Shown here one piece after another: positions 20,401 through 28,557 of a DNA stretch of 64,000 nt. The notes beneath the pieces were generated by a model. It was not told the DNA's origin. It saw nothing but the letters and a program-made list of their open reading frames with translations, and did no database searches. This stretch comes from Pedobacter sp. ok626 (GTDB taxonomy: Bacteria > Bacteroidota > Bacteroidia > Sphingobacteriales > Sphingobacteriaceae), in the NCBI RefSeq assembly GCF_900100435.1, contig NZ_FNEX01000010.1, forward strand, positions 1-64,000, given 5' to 3'. The position numbers and the translations under genes were made by a program. Numbering within the stretch: the first letter of the stretch is position 1; each line of letters opens with the position of its first letter.

Positions 20401-20675
20401 GATTCATAGGATAATCCTGATAACACTAAGGTATCACCGGCGGTGGCATTGATGTTAAATTTCCCATTGGTATCGCTCACTGCACCGCCAGACTTATTCT
20501 TGACTTTTACGCCAATGGCGATGATTGGTTTTCCGTCTGTATCTTTGACTGTTCCGGTGATTTTTGCCTGGGCGAATGCCTTAACGGATACAAAGAGCAG
20601 CAAAACAATAGACAGCAACACAGCCCTGCTGTAAGTACTTTCTTTAATTTTAAGTAAGTAATGATTTCCCGTCAT
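17490..20675 (-). CDS. SusC/RagA-type TonB-dependent transporter (PUL 1)
   Basis: 1061 residues from ATG 20675, chosen because the hydrophobic signal segment (LLSIVLLLFVSVKAFAQ) follows within ~35 residues; frames up to 20780 add a non-signal-like extension. Domains: carboxypeptidase-D-regulatory-like module right after the signal (KITGTVKDTDGKPIIAIGV), TonB-box region (DEVFVIGYGTTTKADVTGSV), plug with FLKDASATAIYGSRGANGV, then the ~800-residue barrel ending in FAVTMGAVINL. No STN domain, so signalling through a FecR partner is not expected; control is likely by the divergent hybrid sensor. Imports oligosaccharides across the outer membrane with the downstream SusD. First gene of the minus-strand PUL 1 operon. 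Confidence 0.95.
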   Translation of the reverse strand: MTGNHYLLKIKESTYSRAVLLSIVLLLFVSVKAFAQAKITGTVKDTDGKPIIAIGVKVKNKSGGAVSDTNGKFNINATAGDTLVLSGLSYESQEQKIDSRTDYTIVLKAKMNNLDEVFVIGYGTTTKADVTGSVAKAPVENMQKAPVRSFDEALAGRVAGVNVSSVDGQPGSAINITIRGAGSVTQDNSPLYVIDGFPIENPNNNFINPQDIESIDILKDASATAIYGSRGANGVIMITSKKGKVGPPAVSINTSYGLQHNPKTVDLMSPYEFVKYQLERDYTQSALTYLTDGKTLESYRDVKEVNWQDAFFRNASIQNHSISISGGNAATKYYISGNLFNQGGIIINSDYKRYQGSISLDQTFNKKLKGGIYVNHAYNKQTGQSPSSVANASNTTAALYSVWGYRNFSISGIPDLEQALFDPGIDPTIDFRINPVINQQHLLREYLNTNTIVNSYLEYNIASSLKLKISGGINRTIGQNNQFNDSSTVYGSRHTLVGSLVGVNGSVTFGQYSTWINENTLTYNKNFGNAHQVTLLGGYAMSGYKTSTFGSVGTNLPNPQLGLSGLNEGTPQSITAVTSSWGLASWLARADYKFKSKYLLTLTFRADGSSKFAQGSRWGYFPSGALAWRFTEENFMKKFKPLSDGKLRVSYGVTGNNRISDFAYRSAIAIATNSQGYTFGNVTTPGAFPSNLGNSGLKWETTSALNVGTDLSFLKNRISFTADIYRKTTNDLLILANLPLSLGYGQALRNVGSVRNQGLELTLNATILKKRDFSWESNFNISFNQNKILSLTENQDAITSSAPFDFYFRSIPAYISKVGNQLGTMYGYIFEGLYQYDDFNRTSSGGYILKDNIPTNGNLRSSITPGDIKFKDINGDLKVDASDYAIIGRGLPIHTGGFNNNFKYKNFDLGVFLQWSYGNDIINANRYIFEGNILARSNLNQFASFENRWSPTNTNTLIPRGGNGGSGPTTPTGTNSRVIEDGSFIRLKTVNLGYSLPAGLIKKLRIKNCRVYLSAQNLYTLTNYSGIDPEVSIYNSVLTPGVDFSAYPRPFAVTMGAVINL

Positions 20676-20958
20676 ACGCGATAATTCATAAATTGGTTTA
20701 TAATTGGTTAAAGGTTCATAATAGGAGTCGAGTTGTTCAGGACTTCTCTTTGATCCAAGACAAATATGGCGATACCACAAGAAGCCCTGGGGATAGAAAA
20801 TGAAAATAATAGGGTGTATTTTTGAAAATATGCAGCTTTTTTTGGGCTTGACAGAAAGTAGATTGATTTTTAGATTGAAACTGTAATCATAAATTTTAAA
20901 ATTTGATTAGTTTCGTTAAGATACCTCAATGGATCTGAAAACCAAATAATAATCAGCT
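20676..20958. promoter_or_regulatory. Divergent control region of PUL 1
   Basis: This 283-nt AT-rich region separates the susC gene (minus) from the hybrid sensor gene (plus) and must hold both promoters. I see no clean TTTG / TAnnTTTG pair on either strand; AAAATTTG at about 20898-20905 on the plus strand is one mismatch from the -7 box but has no partner. The regulator's own binding site is expected here but cannot be defined by eye. Confidence 0.5.
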
Positions 20959-23900
20959 ATGAGATCGTTCGGTCCGATATATGTTTTCGTTGCTCTTTTG
21001 ACTTTATGGCCTTTCGCCGGCAATGCCCGGCAGATGAGGTTTAATAGTCTTAGCGTAGCTGAGGGCTTATCTCAAAATTCGGTACTTTCTATTGCTCAGG
21101 ATAAAAAAGGGTTTATGTGGTTTGGGACACGTAGTGGACTAAATAGATATGATTCGCGCTCCTTAAAAGTATTCCGTGAAGGATCTGAAGAAGATAATTA
21201 CATTACCGCATTGTTGTGTGACCGTGAGGGAAAACTATGGGTAGGCTCAAGAAACGGACTCAGGGTTTTTGATGTCAACAAAGAAAGTTTTGTAGATGTT
21301 CCGCTTGATTATAGCTATACCTCGGACGCCTTGAGTAGAACCGTAAATTCCATCTACCAGGACCGCAGGGGCAAACTATGGATTTGCACTCAATTTTCTT
21401 TAACGACAATTGAGACAGGGCCGAAGGGGAACACCATCAGATCAATTCCATTGACAAAAGATCGGAATGTTGTGCGTGCTGTGTTTGAGGATCATGCGGG
21501 TGTTTTCTGGGTCGCCACTTCGGCAGGTATCCTGAGGCTTTTTCCCCGGGCAAATGGCTATAAGCTGGCCGGTGTTATCGGAAATGTTGATTCCCGAAGT
21601 TTAGCGGATGAGCAGGTCATGACTTTTGCAGAAGATCATCAGCAAAATATGTGGATAGGTACTTTGAACGGAGGCTTGAAGCGATATAAAAAAGAAATTG
21701 ACAAGGTGGTGGATTATGTGGCTAACAGTCCGGACAACAGGCTCGTCAGTAGTAAAATCAGGAAATTGGCCCTGGATAAATCAGGCAACCTGTGGATCGG
21801 CACGCAAGGCGGACTATCCATTCTGAATTTAAGCGCTGGCACGTTGAAAAGTTATGTCAATGATCCCTGGAATCCGTATAGTTTAAGCCAGAATTCTGTT
21901 CATAGTCTATACAGCGATAACATTGGCAACATGTGGGTAGGAACTTTTTTTGGAGGGGTGAATAGCTACTATTTCTATAATACACCTTTTAAGGCCTTCA
22001 GTAACCGGTCTGTTGAAAGCAGGCTGAACAACAATGTCATCAGTTCGGTGATAGAGGATGAACAATTAAACCTTTGGATTGGCACAGAAGGGGGCGGCGT
22101 AAATTACCTGAACCGACAAACAGGTAAGGTCAGTTATTATACGAATGATCCGAATAATCCAGAAAGCCTTGGCTCTAATCTGGTAAAACTCATCTTTAAA
22201 GACAAAGCGGGCAACATTTGGGTGGGTACTCATGGTGGTGGTTTAAATCTTTTTGATCCTGAGACAAACGGTTTTAGGAGATATTTATACTTCAATAACG
22301 AAACGCTGGGGTCGGAGGTGACTTGTATGCTGCAGGATGATTTAGGCCGCTATTGGATCGGTACCGAGATCGCGGGACTGAAGCTTTATCGTAAACAGAG
22401 GGAGCGCTTGGAGGCTATATCTGGCTTTTTTAAGGAAAAGATCTTTACCAGGGGCCATATTCTATCCATTATTCAGGCTCAGGATAAGTCGATCTGGTTT
22501 GGAGGGCGTAAAGGACTTTACCTCATCAGACAACCAGAGAAAAAGGAGGCAAGGCTAATCAGTCTTAATGTGAATGACATCATCAATTGCCTTTACCAGG
22601 ATAGTCTCGGTTCTGTCTGGGTAGGAACAAATGACAATGGTTTGCTGGAATATAACAATAAAGGCCAGTTGAGGTCGTCCTATACCTATACGAAAGGTCT
22701 TTCAGACAATAAAGTACTGGGAATATGTGAAGATGAGGACCGTAACCTTTGGGTGAGTACAGGTAACGGTCTGTGCAAAATTGATTTCAGAAGAAAGGTG
22801 ATCAATACCTATACCGAGGCAGATGGACTTTCGGCAAATATTTTTAATAACAATTCTTATTTCCGCAGTAGAACGGGTGAGATGTACTTTGGCGGTTTTG
22901 CAGGCTTGAACAGTTTTTATCCGAATCGAATACAGAAAAACCCAAAGGCTCCCCCTGTTTACATAAACGGCATCTACATTCAGGATCAAAAAGGGAAAAC
23001 CAAAGGTGGCTATATCAGCGCATATCAGAAAAATAACCTGGTGCTTCCGTATGACCAGAATGTGTTTACTATTGATGTGGCGATCCTGAACTTTGTAAAA
23101 GCCAGTAAAAACAGGGTCAAATACAAATTGAACGGTTATGATAAGGATTGGGTGATTGCTCAGGATCAATCTATAAACTATACAAATGTTCCGCCAGGGA
23201 AATATCAGTTTGTTGTTATGGGGGCAAACAATGATAATGTTTGGAGTAAGGAGTCCAGTTTGAATATCAGTGTTTTGCCTCCCATATGGAGAACATGGTG
23301 GGCCTATATGCTTTATGGATTGGCATTTTCTGCTTTGATATTTCTGGTCATCAGGTATATTGTTCTGCGGGCCTTGTACCTTAAAGATAAAGAAGTAACG
23401 CAACTGAAACTTAATTTTTTCACCAATATATCTCATGAAATCAGGACACACCTTTCTCTAATCATCGCTCCGGTAGAGCGGTTAATCTCAAAGGGCAATA
23501 AAGATCATGTCGATAGAAAGCACCTGTTGACCATAAAAAGTAATTCCGAGAGTCTCCTGCAGCTGGTCAACGAACTGATGGACTTCAGGAAAGCAGAGAC
23601 AGGCCACCTGCCGCTGCAAGTATCTAGCTGGAATATTGTACCTTTTGTTAAAGACATTTTTTTATCATTCGATGAATTGGCTGATTCGAAGCAGCTCATA
23701 ACCGACTTTATCGCATCTACTGAAGTGCTTGAAGTTTACTTTGACAAAGAGCAATTGGAAAAGGTTTTTTATAACTTGTTTTCAAATGCAGTTAAGTTTA
23801 GTCCGGAAGGAGGTAGGGTACGGGTCAGCATTGATGAATCAGAGAAATCCTGCAGGATCAGGGTAAGCAATACAGGAAGAGGTATCTCAGTCGAAAACAT

Positions 23901-24984
23901 CAAAAAATTGTTTGATAACTATTTTCAGGAAAATGAGGATGGTCGGAATAATACAGGCTACGGTATAGGTCTTGCGTTGACTAAAACAATCGTCGAACTG
24001 CATCATGGGGTTTTGGAGGTTGTCAGTGAACATGGATTTGCTGAGCAAAACAGAACGACTTTTACAGTAACGCTTAAAGGAGGAAAGGCACACTTTGATC
24101 CAGCTCAAATCATTCCCGTTTCTAATGCCTCAATGCTTCGACTGCCAGTCGTCCCATCCCCAAAGGATCCTAAGCCTGATCCTGGCGAAAAATATACTGC
24201 TGATCAAACGGTGATGATTGTTGAAGATAATGAAGAAATAAGAAGATTTATTGCCAATGAATTGACCGACAGGTTCCAGGTCATCGAATGTGTTAATGGC
24301 AGGGAGGGCTGGGATGGGGCCTTAAATCACATTCCTGATCTGATTATCAGTGATGTGATGATGCCCGAGATGGATGGCCTGGAACTCAGTAGAAGACTGA
24401 AATCGGATCAGCGGACAAGTCATATCCCGTTAATTTTGTTAACCGCTAAAAATGCTGTGGAACATCACATAGATGGTCTCCAGAATGGTGCAGATCTTTA
24501 TCTAACTAAGCCATTTAGTATCGAAGTGCTCAATCTTCAGATTCATAATATTTTCAGATCACGCGAAATACTATGGTCACAGTTCAATCGGCGACTGAGT
24601 CCGGATGCTGAAGATGTAAATGAGAAAGTTGAGGATGCAATTGCTATGCATCCGCTTGATGTCGCTTTTATAGAAAAAGTTAATGCTATCGTTAACGAAA
24701 ACCTTTTGGGACCCGAATTTGGCATTGCGATGCTTTCTAAAAAGCTTTCAATGAGTCAGCCAGTTATCAATAAAAAAATAAAAGCCATTACCGGACTCTC
24801 GGCAAATGATTACGTTAAATCACTGAGGTTGAAGAGGGCTGCCGAACTTCTGTTGGAGAAGAGATATACGGTATATGAGATTGCTTATATGGTCGGGTAC
24901 GAAAACAGTAAGTACTTTAGTCGTGAATTCAAAAAACACTTTGGCATAACACCTAGTGAATACGGTGCGCTCAAAGAAATATAG
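20959..24984 (+). CDS. Hybrid two-component system regulator (HTCS) of PUL 1
   Basis: 1341 residues. A signal-anchor at the N-terminus leads to about 14 periplasmic propeller repeats of the two-component 'reg_prop' type (GLSQNSVLSIAQDKKGFMWF, GNLWIGTQGGLSILN, GSVWVGTNDNGLLEY), a Y_Y_Y domain around 700-770, and a transmembrane helix near 785-805 (WAYMLYGLAFSALIFLVIRYIV). The cytoplasmic part has a HisKA domain (NISHEIRTHLSLI, H826), HATPase (FYNLFSNAVKFSPEGG, GYGIGLALTK), a receiver with D1132 (IISDVMMPEMDG), and a C-terminal AraC HTH (LRLKRAAELLLEKRYTVYEIAYMVGY). HTCS proteins bind a PUL oligosaccharide in the periplasm and activate the adjacent susC operon, here divergent. Oddity: the H-box has His where Pro is usual (HEIRTH instead of HEIRTP). 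Confidence 0.95.
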   Translation: MRSFGPIYVFVALLTLWPFAGNARQMRFNSLSVAEGLSQNSVLSIAQDKKGFMWFGTRSGLNRYDSRSLKVFREGSEEDNYITALLCDREGKLWVGSRNGLRVFDVNKESFVDVPLDYSYTSDALSRTVNSIYQDRRGKLWICTQFSLTTIETGPKGNTIRSIPLTKDRNVVRAVFEDHAGVFWVATSAGILRLFPRANGYKLAGVIGNVDSRSLADEQVMTFAEDHQQNMWIGTLNGGLKRYKKEIDKVVDYVANSPDNRLVSSKIRKLALDKSGNLWIGTQGGLSILNLSAGTLKSYVNDPWNPYSLSQNSVHSLYSDNIGNMWVGTFFGGVNSYYFYNTPFKAFSNRSVESRLNNNVISSVIEDEQLNLWIGTEGGGVNYLNRQTGKVSYYTNDPNNPESLGSNLVKLIFKDKAGNIWVGTHGGGLNLFDPETNGFRRYLYFNNETLGSEVTCMLQDDLGRYWIGTEIAGLKLYRKQRERLEAISGFFKEKIFTRGHILSIIQAQDKSIWFGGRKGLYLIRQPEKKEARLISLNVNDIINCLYQDSLGSVWVGTNDNGLLEYNNKGQLRSSYTYTKGLSDNKVLGICEDEDRNLWVSTGNGLCKIDFRRKVINTYTEADGLSANIFNNNSYFRSRTGEMYFGGFAGLNSFYPNRIQKNPKAPPVYINGIYIQDQKGKTKGGYISAYQKNNLVLPYDQNVFTIDVAILNFVKASKNRVKYKLNGYDKDWVIAQDQSINYTNVPPGKYQFVVMGANNDNVWSKESSLNISVLPPIWRTWWAYMLYGLAFSALIFLVIRYIVLRALYLKDKEVTQLKLNFFTNISHEIRTHLSLIIAPVERLISKGNKDHVDRKHLLTIKSNSESLLQLVNELMDFRKAETGHLPLQVSSWNIVPFVKDIFLSFDELADSKQLITDFIASTEVLEVYFDKEQLEKVFYNLFSNAVKFSPEGGRVRVSIDESEKSCRIRVSNTGRGISVENIKKLFDNYFQENEDGRNNTGYGIGLALTKTIVELHHGVLEVVSEHGFAEQNRTTFTVTLKGGKAHFDPAQIIPVSNASMLRLPVVPSPKDPKPDPGEKYTADQTVMIVEDNEEIRRFIANELTDRFQVIECVNGREGWDGALNHIPDLIISDVMMPEMDGLELSRRLKSDQRTSHIPLILLTAKNAVEHHIDGLQNGADLYLTKPFSIEVLNLQIHNIFRSREILWSQFNRRLSPDAEDVNEKVEDAIAMHPLDVAFIEKVNAIVNENLLGPEFGIAMLSKKLSMSQPVINKKIKAITGLSANDYVKSLRLKRAAELLLEKRYTVYEIAYMVGYENSKYFSREFKKHFGITPSEYGALKEI

Positions 24985-25092
24985 TTTAAAGTTGAAGCGT
25001 TTTAAACTTCAGACTAGTCTACAAGAGATGACCTGTTTTTTTAGCATACTCTAGTTAAGATAAATGTGATTTTTTATACACATAAAAATATC
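24985..25092. other. Short AT-rich spacer after the HTCS gene
   Basis: AGTTTAAA at 24983-24990 and TTTAAACT at 25001-25008 form an 8-bp AT-only dyad overlapping the stop codon of the sensor gene; with no T-run after it this is a weak terminator candidate. Nothing else is supported here. Confidence 0.3.
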
Positions 25093-25290
25093 CTAAAAGA
25101 GACTGCAGGTATACCATTTGAATTGAATTGTTTCCATCCGGATAGAGATCCAGTGGGTAATTTTCCCTATATGATTTATAACCGGGGCAATGTTAATGCT
25201 CACAGTGTAAGTCTTGCCCTCTTTGGTATAATTGATCAATTCAACATTGCAGGCCTGTTGGTTTTTCATAGCATGGTCAATTTGAACCAT
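25093..25290 (-). pseudogene. Decayed PAS-domain fragment
   Basis: Just downstream of the 25304-26890 kinase, a minus-strand frame without its own start reads AMKNQQACNVELINYTKEGK followed by TYTVSINIAPVINHIGKITHWI and ISIRMETIQ. This matches the C-terminal half of a PAS domain (the pattern 'ELINYRKDGs.YWv...i.Pv.d..Gkithfi.i..DIT'). No N-terminal half, kinase domain or plausible start accompanies it in frame, so I read it as the relic of a deleted PAS sensor or a decayed duplication. Alternatively it is the tail of the kinase gene lost by a frameshift, but that gene already ends in a complete ATPase domain. Confidence 0.6.
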
Positions 25291-25303
25291 GGTGAGGTGT
25301 AAA

Positions 25304-26890
25304 TTAACTGATTTCGCTATATTGTTCAAAAGGTAAAATGATACTAAAAACTGCTCCGTTATGGTTGGCAACATTAATGCTACCCCCATGGGCAGTAATA
25401 CATTGTTTAACTATAGCCAACCCAAGCCCGGTACCATTAATGGTATCGGTGGTTATAAAAGGATCAAAAAGGGTGTTGATGATTTCTGTTGGGATACCGG
25501 GCCCATTATCTGCAACAGCGATTTGTACCTGGTTGCTTTTAACATCAAGACTGGCGCTTATCTGAATAGAGGGACCTTTTACTTTTTTAGCTTCCAGTAC
25601 CACAATGGCATTGTTGATGAGGTTTAGGAAGGCCCGTTTTATTTTTCGTTCATCCAGTGAAACAAGCAGCTCTGAAGGAACAGACTGATGTATGGATATA
25701 TGTTGCTTATCTGTACCGACAGCCATAGATACAGCCGTTTCTATCAGGTGCTGTAAATTAACTGGTGCTTTTAGAACAGGCTTTTCTTTGATAAAATCCA
25801 GGAAATCATCAAATATCTCTGATGCTTCCAATGCACATTCGTCCAGCAGGTGTGTCCATTCTGGTTCCTTATTTTCTTCTTTCATCATGCTGGTAATCAC
25901 TTTCATGTTTTTGATGGGCGAACGCAGGTCGTGCATCACCATGCCAATAGCTTTACCTACTATAGAAAGTTTTTCTTTCTGAATGAGCTGTTCGGTCAGT
26001 TCTGCATTGCGAATGGCCTGGGCCGCATTTTGCACAAAAAGTTTAAGCAGGTACATTTTCTCGGTTTTCAGTTTCTCTTGCTTTTGAAGTACCGCAAAAA
26101 CGGAATAGCTATCCATGCGGACAAGAACCAACTCATCCAGTTGCACCACTTCGTCTGCTGCAATGCTGATTTTTTTTATTCTGTTGATCAATTCATCAAG
26201 GTTAATCTTTGCTTCAATGGCCCCGATAGAAAGGATTTTTTCGTAGCTAAGATCATCATTCAATTTGCCAAGAAGGGCCATATCGGTGCCTATAGAGATA
26301 GCCAGCTGTTCAAGAATGTTTTTGAGCAGGGAATTCAACTGCCGTTCGCTTAAACCAATAGAGGATATGGATTCAATTAGTTTTTCGAGATTACGAAGGC
26401 GGTCGTAATCTGTAATGGCTTTTGTAGCCAACAGGATAATTTCTTCTGCGGCATAGGGTTTGCAATGATACCCTACATTTTGGCCAGCTTTGTCTACTAT
26501 CTCTTCTACAGACTGGTCACTATAAGCAGTAATGAATATAATCTCCGCCTTGCTGTCGTATTTACGGATCTGCATGGCGGTTTCCAGTCCATCCCAACCT
26601 GGCATACGGATGTCCAGAAAAATAACAGCATAAGGCTTTCCGGCCTCAATCGCTTTTTTTACCATGTCAACGCCATCCATTCCGTTAGCGGCTTTTTTTA
26701 CCGTAAAAATAGGAATCCGACTTGTGCGTGGGGTCAGGATTTCCTGGGGGGTATCAAACAAAATACTGGCAGCCGCAGAAATGCTGCTATCGACAAGAGC
26801 AGCCTTTCGGGGGACAAGTATCTCTTCAATGTTATCGCGTACCAGTTCTTCATCGTCAATTACCAATACAGCGGTATTTACTTGGTTCAT
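25304..26890 (-). CDS. Receiver-histidine kinase (REC-HK) hybrid
   Basis: 528 residues, cytoplasmic (no signal or membrane segment). An N-terminal receiver (VLVIDDEELVRDNIEEIL; phospho-acceptor D93 in IFLDIRMPGWDG; T121; K144 in HCKPY) is followed by a GAF-like or helical linker at ~160-300 and a HisKA/HATPase kinase: H320 in MVMHDLRSPIKNMK, FLNLINNAIVVLEAKK, VADNGPGIPTEI and GTGLGLAIVKQC. The receiver carries about 35 extra residues (~28-62) between its first helix and second strand. Such REC-first kinases usually receive phosphate from, or act with, another kinase; the PAS kinase 33 nt upstream in the same operon is the obvious candidate. No DNA-binding output domain is present nearby, so the target is unknown. 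Confidence 0.9.
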   Translation of the reverse strand: MNQVNTAVLVIDDEELVRDNIEEILVPRKAALVDSSISAAASILFDTPQEILTPRTSRIPIFTVKKAANGMDGVDMVKKAIEAGKPYAVIFLDIRMPGWDGLETAMQIRKYDSKAEIIFITAYSDQSVEEIVDKAGQNVGYHCKPYAAEEIILLATKAITDYDRLRNLEKLIESISSIGLSERQLNSLLKNILEQLAISIGTDMALLGKLNDDLSYEKILSIGAIEAKINLDELINRIKKISIAADEVVQLDELVLVRMDSYSVFAVLQKQEKLKTEKMYLLKLFVQNAAQAIRNAELTEQLIQKEKLSIVGKAIGMVMHDLRSPIKNMKVITSMMKEENKEPEWTHLLDECALEASEIFDDFLDFIKEKPVLKAPVNLQHLIETAVSMAVGTDKQHISIHQSVPSELLVSLDERKIKRAFLNLINNAIVVLEAKKVKGPSIQISASLDVKSNQVQIAVADNGPGIPTEIINTLFDPFITTDTINGTGLGLAIVKQCITAHGGSINVANHNGAVFSIILPFEQYSEIS

Positions 26891-26923
26891 AATTAGGTGG
26901 ATTAGGGATGGATTATTTAAATT

Positions 26924-28144
26924 TTAGTAGCTAAACCTGATCAGGGTTGTAGTGCCAAGACCAGGCCCCTTGCTGTTCACCTCAATGGAGCCAGCATGGC
27001 TTTCTACGATGGACTTGCAATTGGATAGACCTAGTCCCGTACCCGTATTTTTTGTCGTAAAGCCCCTTTCAAAAATACGGGCGGCAGTGGCAGTATCAAA
27101 ACCCGTTCCGCTGTCCATTATTGTCAATTCCAATGTTTCATCTTTAGGCAGCAGTTCAATGGAAATGTTCTTTTTTTTGGCATCTAAATCGATGGCCTCA
27201 ATGCTGTTTTTTAGCAGATTTAAAATTACCTGCATTAGCTTGGTACGGTCGCCCTTAATCAAGGGCACCTGCTCCGGAGCATTTAACCTGAAGGCAATTC
27301 CTTTTTTATCATAGGAGGCAAACAGCATAGATTGGCAATCGTGGATGATCTCTTTTAAACTGACCGGCTTGCGATCAGGCGTGCCCCTGCCTGTTACATA
27401 ATGGCGCTGTATGTTCAGTATTTCCTGGATATGGCTCACTATATTCAGCTGTTCGGTAATCGTGCGGCGTATTTCGGCCTGGTTGACTTTTTCCGACCGG
27501 GCAATCCCATCAATGAGGTTTAATAAAGCTCCAGCCTTCTCTTCGCCCAGTACTGTGGCTAGTGCAGCTTGCTGGCTTTTTAAAAACAGGGAAGTGTTTT
27601 CCAGGTTTTTTACATTGTCCAGCTCCATAGCACGGCTAATACGCGTTAAGTACGAGCCAAAGCCTACCACCGCATTACCAATATCGTGCAATACCTCTGA
27701 TGCGATCTCGAACTTGCCCTGGGCTACGGCGTTGTCCAGGTTGGCCTGCTGCATGGCCTTTTCTTCCAGGTATTTACTGGTCTGGTCGTCAAAGCCTACA
27801 ATAATGCAGTCCTCAAACATTTTGCTAACGCTAAACTGGATATGCTTCTCTACCTGGTCATTGGGAGGAGGCAGTTTAAACTTGTGCAATTCGTTATAAA
27901 TGATCTGGCCATTAGGTTTCCTGTAACTCTTAATCCTCGCTGTGATGCCTGGGAAGATCTTATCGAGAATGGGATAGAGGTTTTCGGTATCTAGTTCGTA
28001 GAACTCACATACAGGGTGCAACAAAGTTTTGCCAGCTAAATTTAGTAGTGTTATTTTACCGTCCTGTTTAATTTCGGCCAGGGCCAGGGGGGCATAAGTA
28101 AAAATTGCATTGAACTTATGTTCGGAAAGATCTGATTGCTCCAT
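26924..28144 (-). CDS. Soluble PAS-type sensor histidine kinase
   Basis: 406 residues without signal peptide or membrane helix. Residues ~8-125 look like a PAS sensor (NAIFTYAPLALAEIKQDGKITLLN; a PCEFYEL loop; QFSVSKMFEDCIIVGFDD), followed by a coiled region. The dimerisation domain uses an unusual H-box, ASEVLHDIGNAVVGFGSYL (H153), like the HDIxN class of kinases rather than HExxTP. The ATPase domain has LNLLKNSIEAID (N-box), DSGTGFD and NTGTGLGLSNCKSIV. It starts the operon with the REC-kinase downstream (33 nt). A cytoplasmic small-molecule or redox signal is likely; the ligand cannot be told. The gene is immediately upstream of, and divergent from, PUL 2. Confidence 0.9.
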   Translation of the reverse strand: MEQSDLSEHKFNAIFTYAPLALAEIKQDGKITLLNLAGKTLLHPVCEFYELDTENLYPILDKIFPGITARIKSYRKPNGQIIYNELHKFKLPPPNDQVEKHIQFSVSKMFEDCIIVGFDDQTSKYLEEKAMQQANLDNAVAQGKFEIASEVLHDIGNAVVGFGSYLTRISRAMELDNVKNLENTSLFLKSQQAALATVLGEEKAGALLNLIDGIARSEKVNQAEIRRTITEQLNIVSHIQEILNIQRHYVTGRGTPDRKPVSLKEIIHDCQSMLFASYDKKGIAFRLNAPEQVPLIKGDRTKLMQVILNLLKNSIEAIDLDAKKKNISIELLPKDETLELTIMDSGTGFDTATAARIFERGFTTKNTGTGLGLSNCKSIVESHAGSIEVNSKGPGLGTTTLIRFSY

Positions 28145-28557
28145 GGGATGATTTTTTTGATCTTTATATATCTATACTATAGTTAAACGTTAACATGAGC
28201 TTAATGTTTTTAATTCATAAATAAAATTTCCACTGGGGTCCTTTTACTCAAACCAAGGGTACTGGTTTGAAATTATGAAATAATATGGCGGCTTTTTTCC
28301 GTTACGCTCGTCCTGACCGGTGATAAAGCCTGGCAGGCTGGTTCTGCATACGTATAAGCCGACATTGTTAGTTTAATGAATTTTTAAGGCAATTGATTTT
28401 ATACTTTCGTTTATAGTTTTCTGATGCGGGTAGGTGTTTCGACACAAAAGTTTGGAGCACTAGATAAAAATATGTTCAGCCATGGGGTGATTCTTTTTTT
28501 TTTACTGTTATACTGTTGATAGCCCAATTTAAATATCAAACTAAACAATCAATCAAC
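28145..28557. other. Divergent intergenic region before PUL 2
   Basis: 413 nt between the PAS kinase gene (minus) and the STN-type susC (plus). It holds the ECF-type promoter for susC near its right end (28482-28513). The remaining part, about 28145-28480, is AT-rich and shows no gene, RNA or repeat that I can support; the kinase promoter must lie near its left end. Confidence 0.5.
28482..28513 (+). promoter_or_regulatory. ECF-type promoter of the STN-susC gene
   Basis: ATGGGGTGATT (28482-28492) as -35 element and TGTTATAC (28506-28513) as -10 element, 44 nt before the susC ATG. The same 11-bp -35 sequence, the same 13-nt spacing from GATT and a near-identical -10 element (TGTTTATC) occur in front of the fecR gene at 39980-40011. 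The match in both sequence and spacing indicates recognition by one ECF sigma factor, most simply the one encoded at 40028-40630. Confidence 0.6.

Noticed and set aside
22702-23451. 249-codon open frame on the minus strand inside the hybrid sensor gene
   Set aside because: It lies entirely opposite a well-supported HTCS coding region, shows no domain, and is Ile/Lys/His-biased as expected of a shadow frame.
24983-25008. AGTTTAAA/TTTAAACT dyad as terminator of the HTCS gene
   Set aside because: AT-only stem of 8 bp with a 10-nt loop and no T-run; too weak to call.
25066-25302. 78-codon plus-strand frame after the HTCS gene
   Set aside because: It is opposite the PAS-like fragment, which has clear family similarity; no features of its own.
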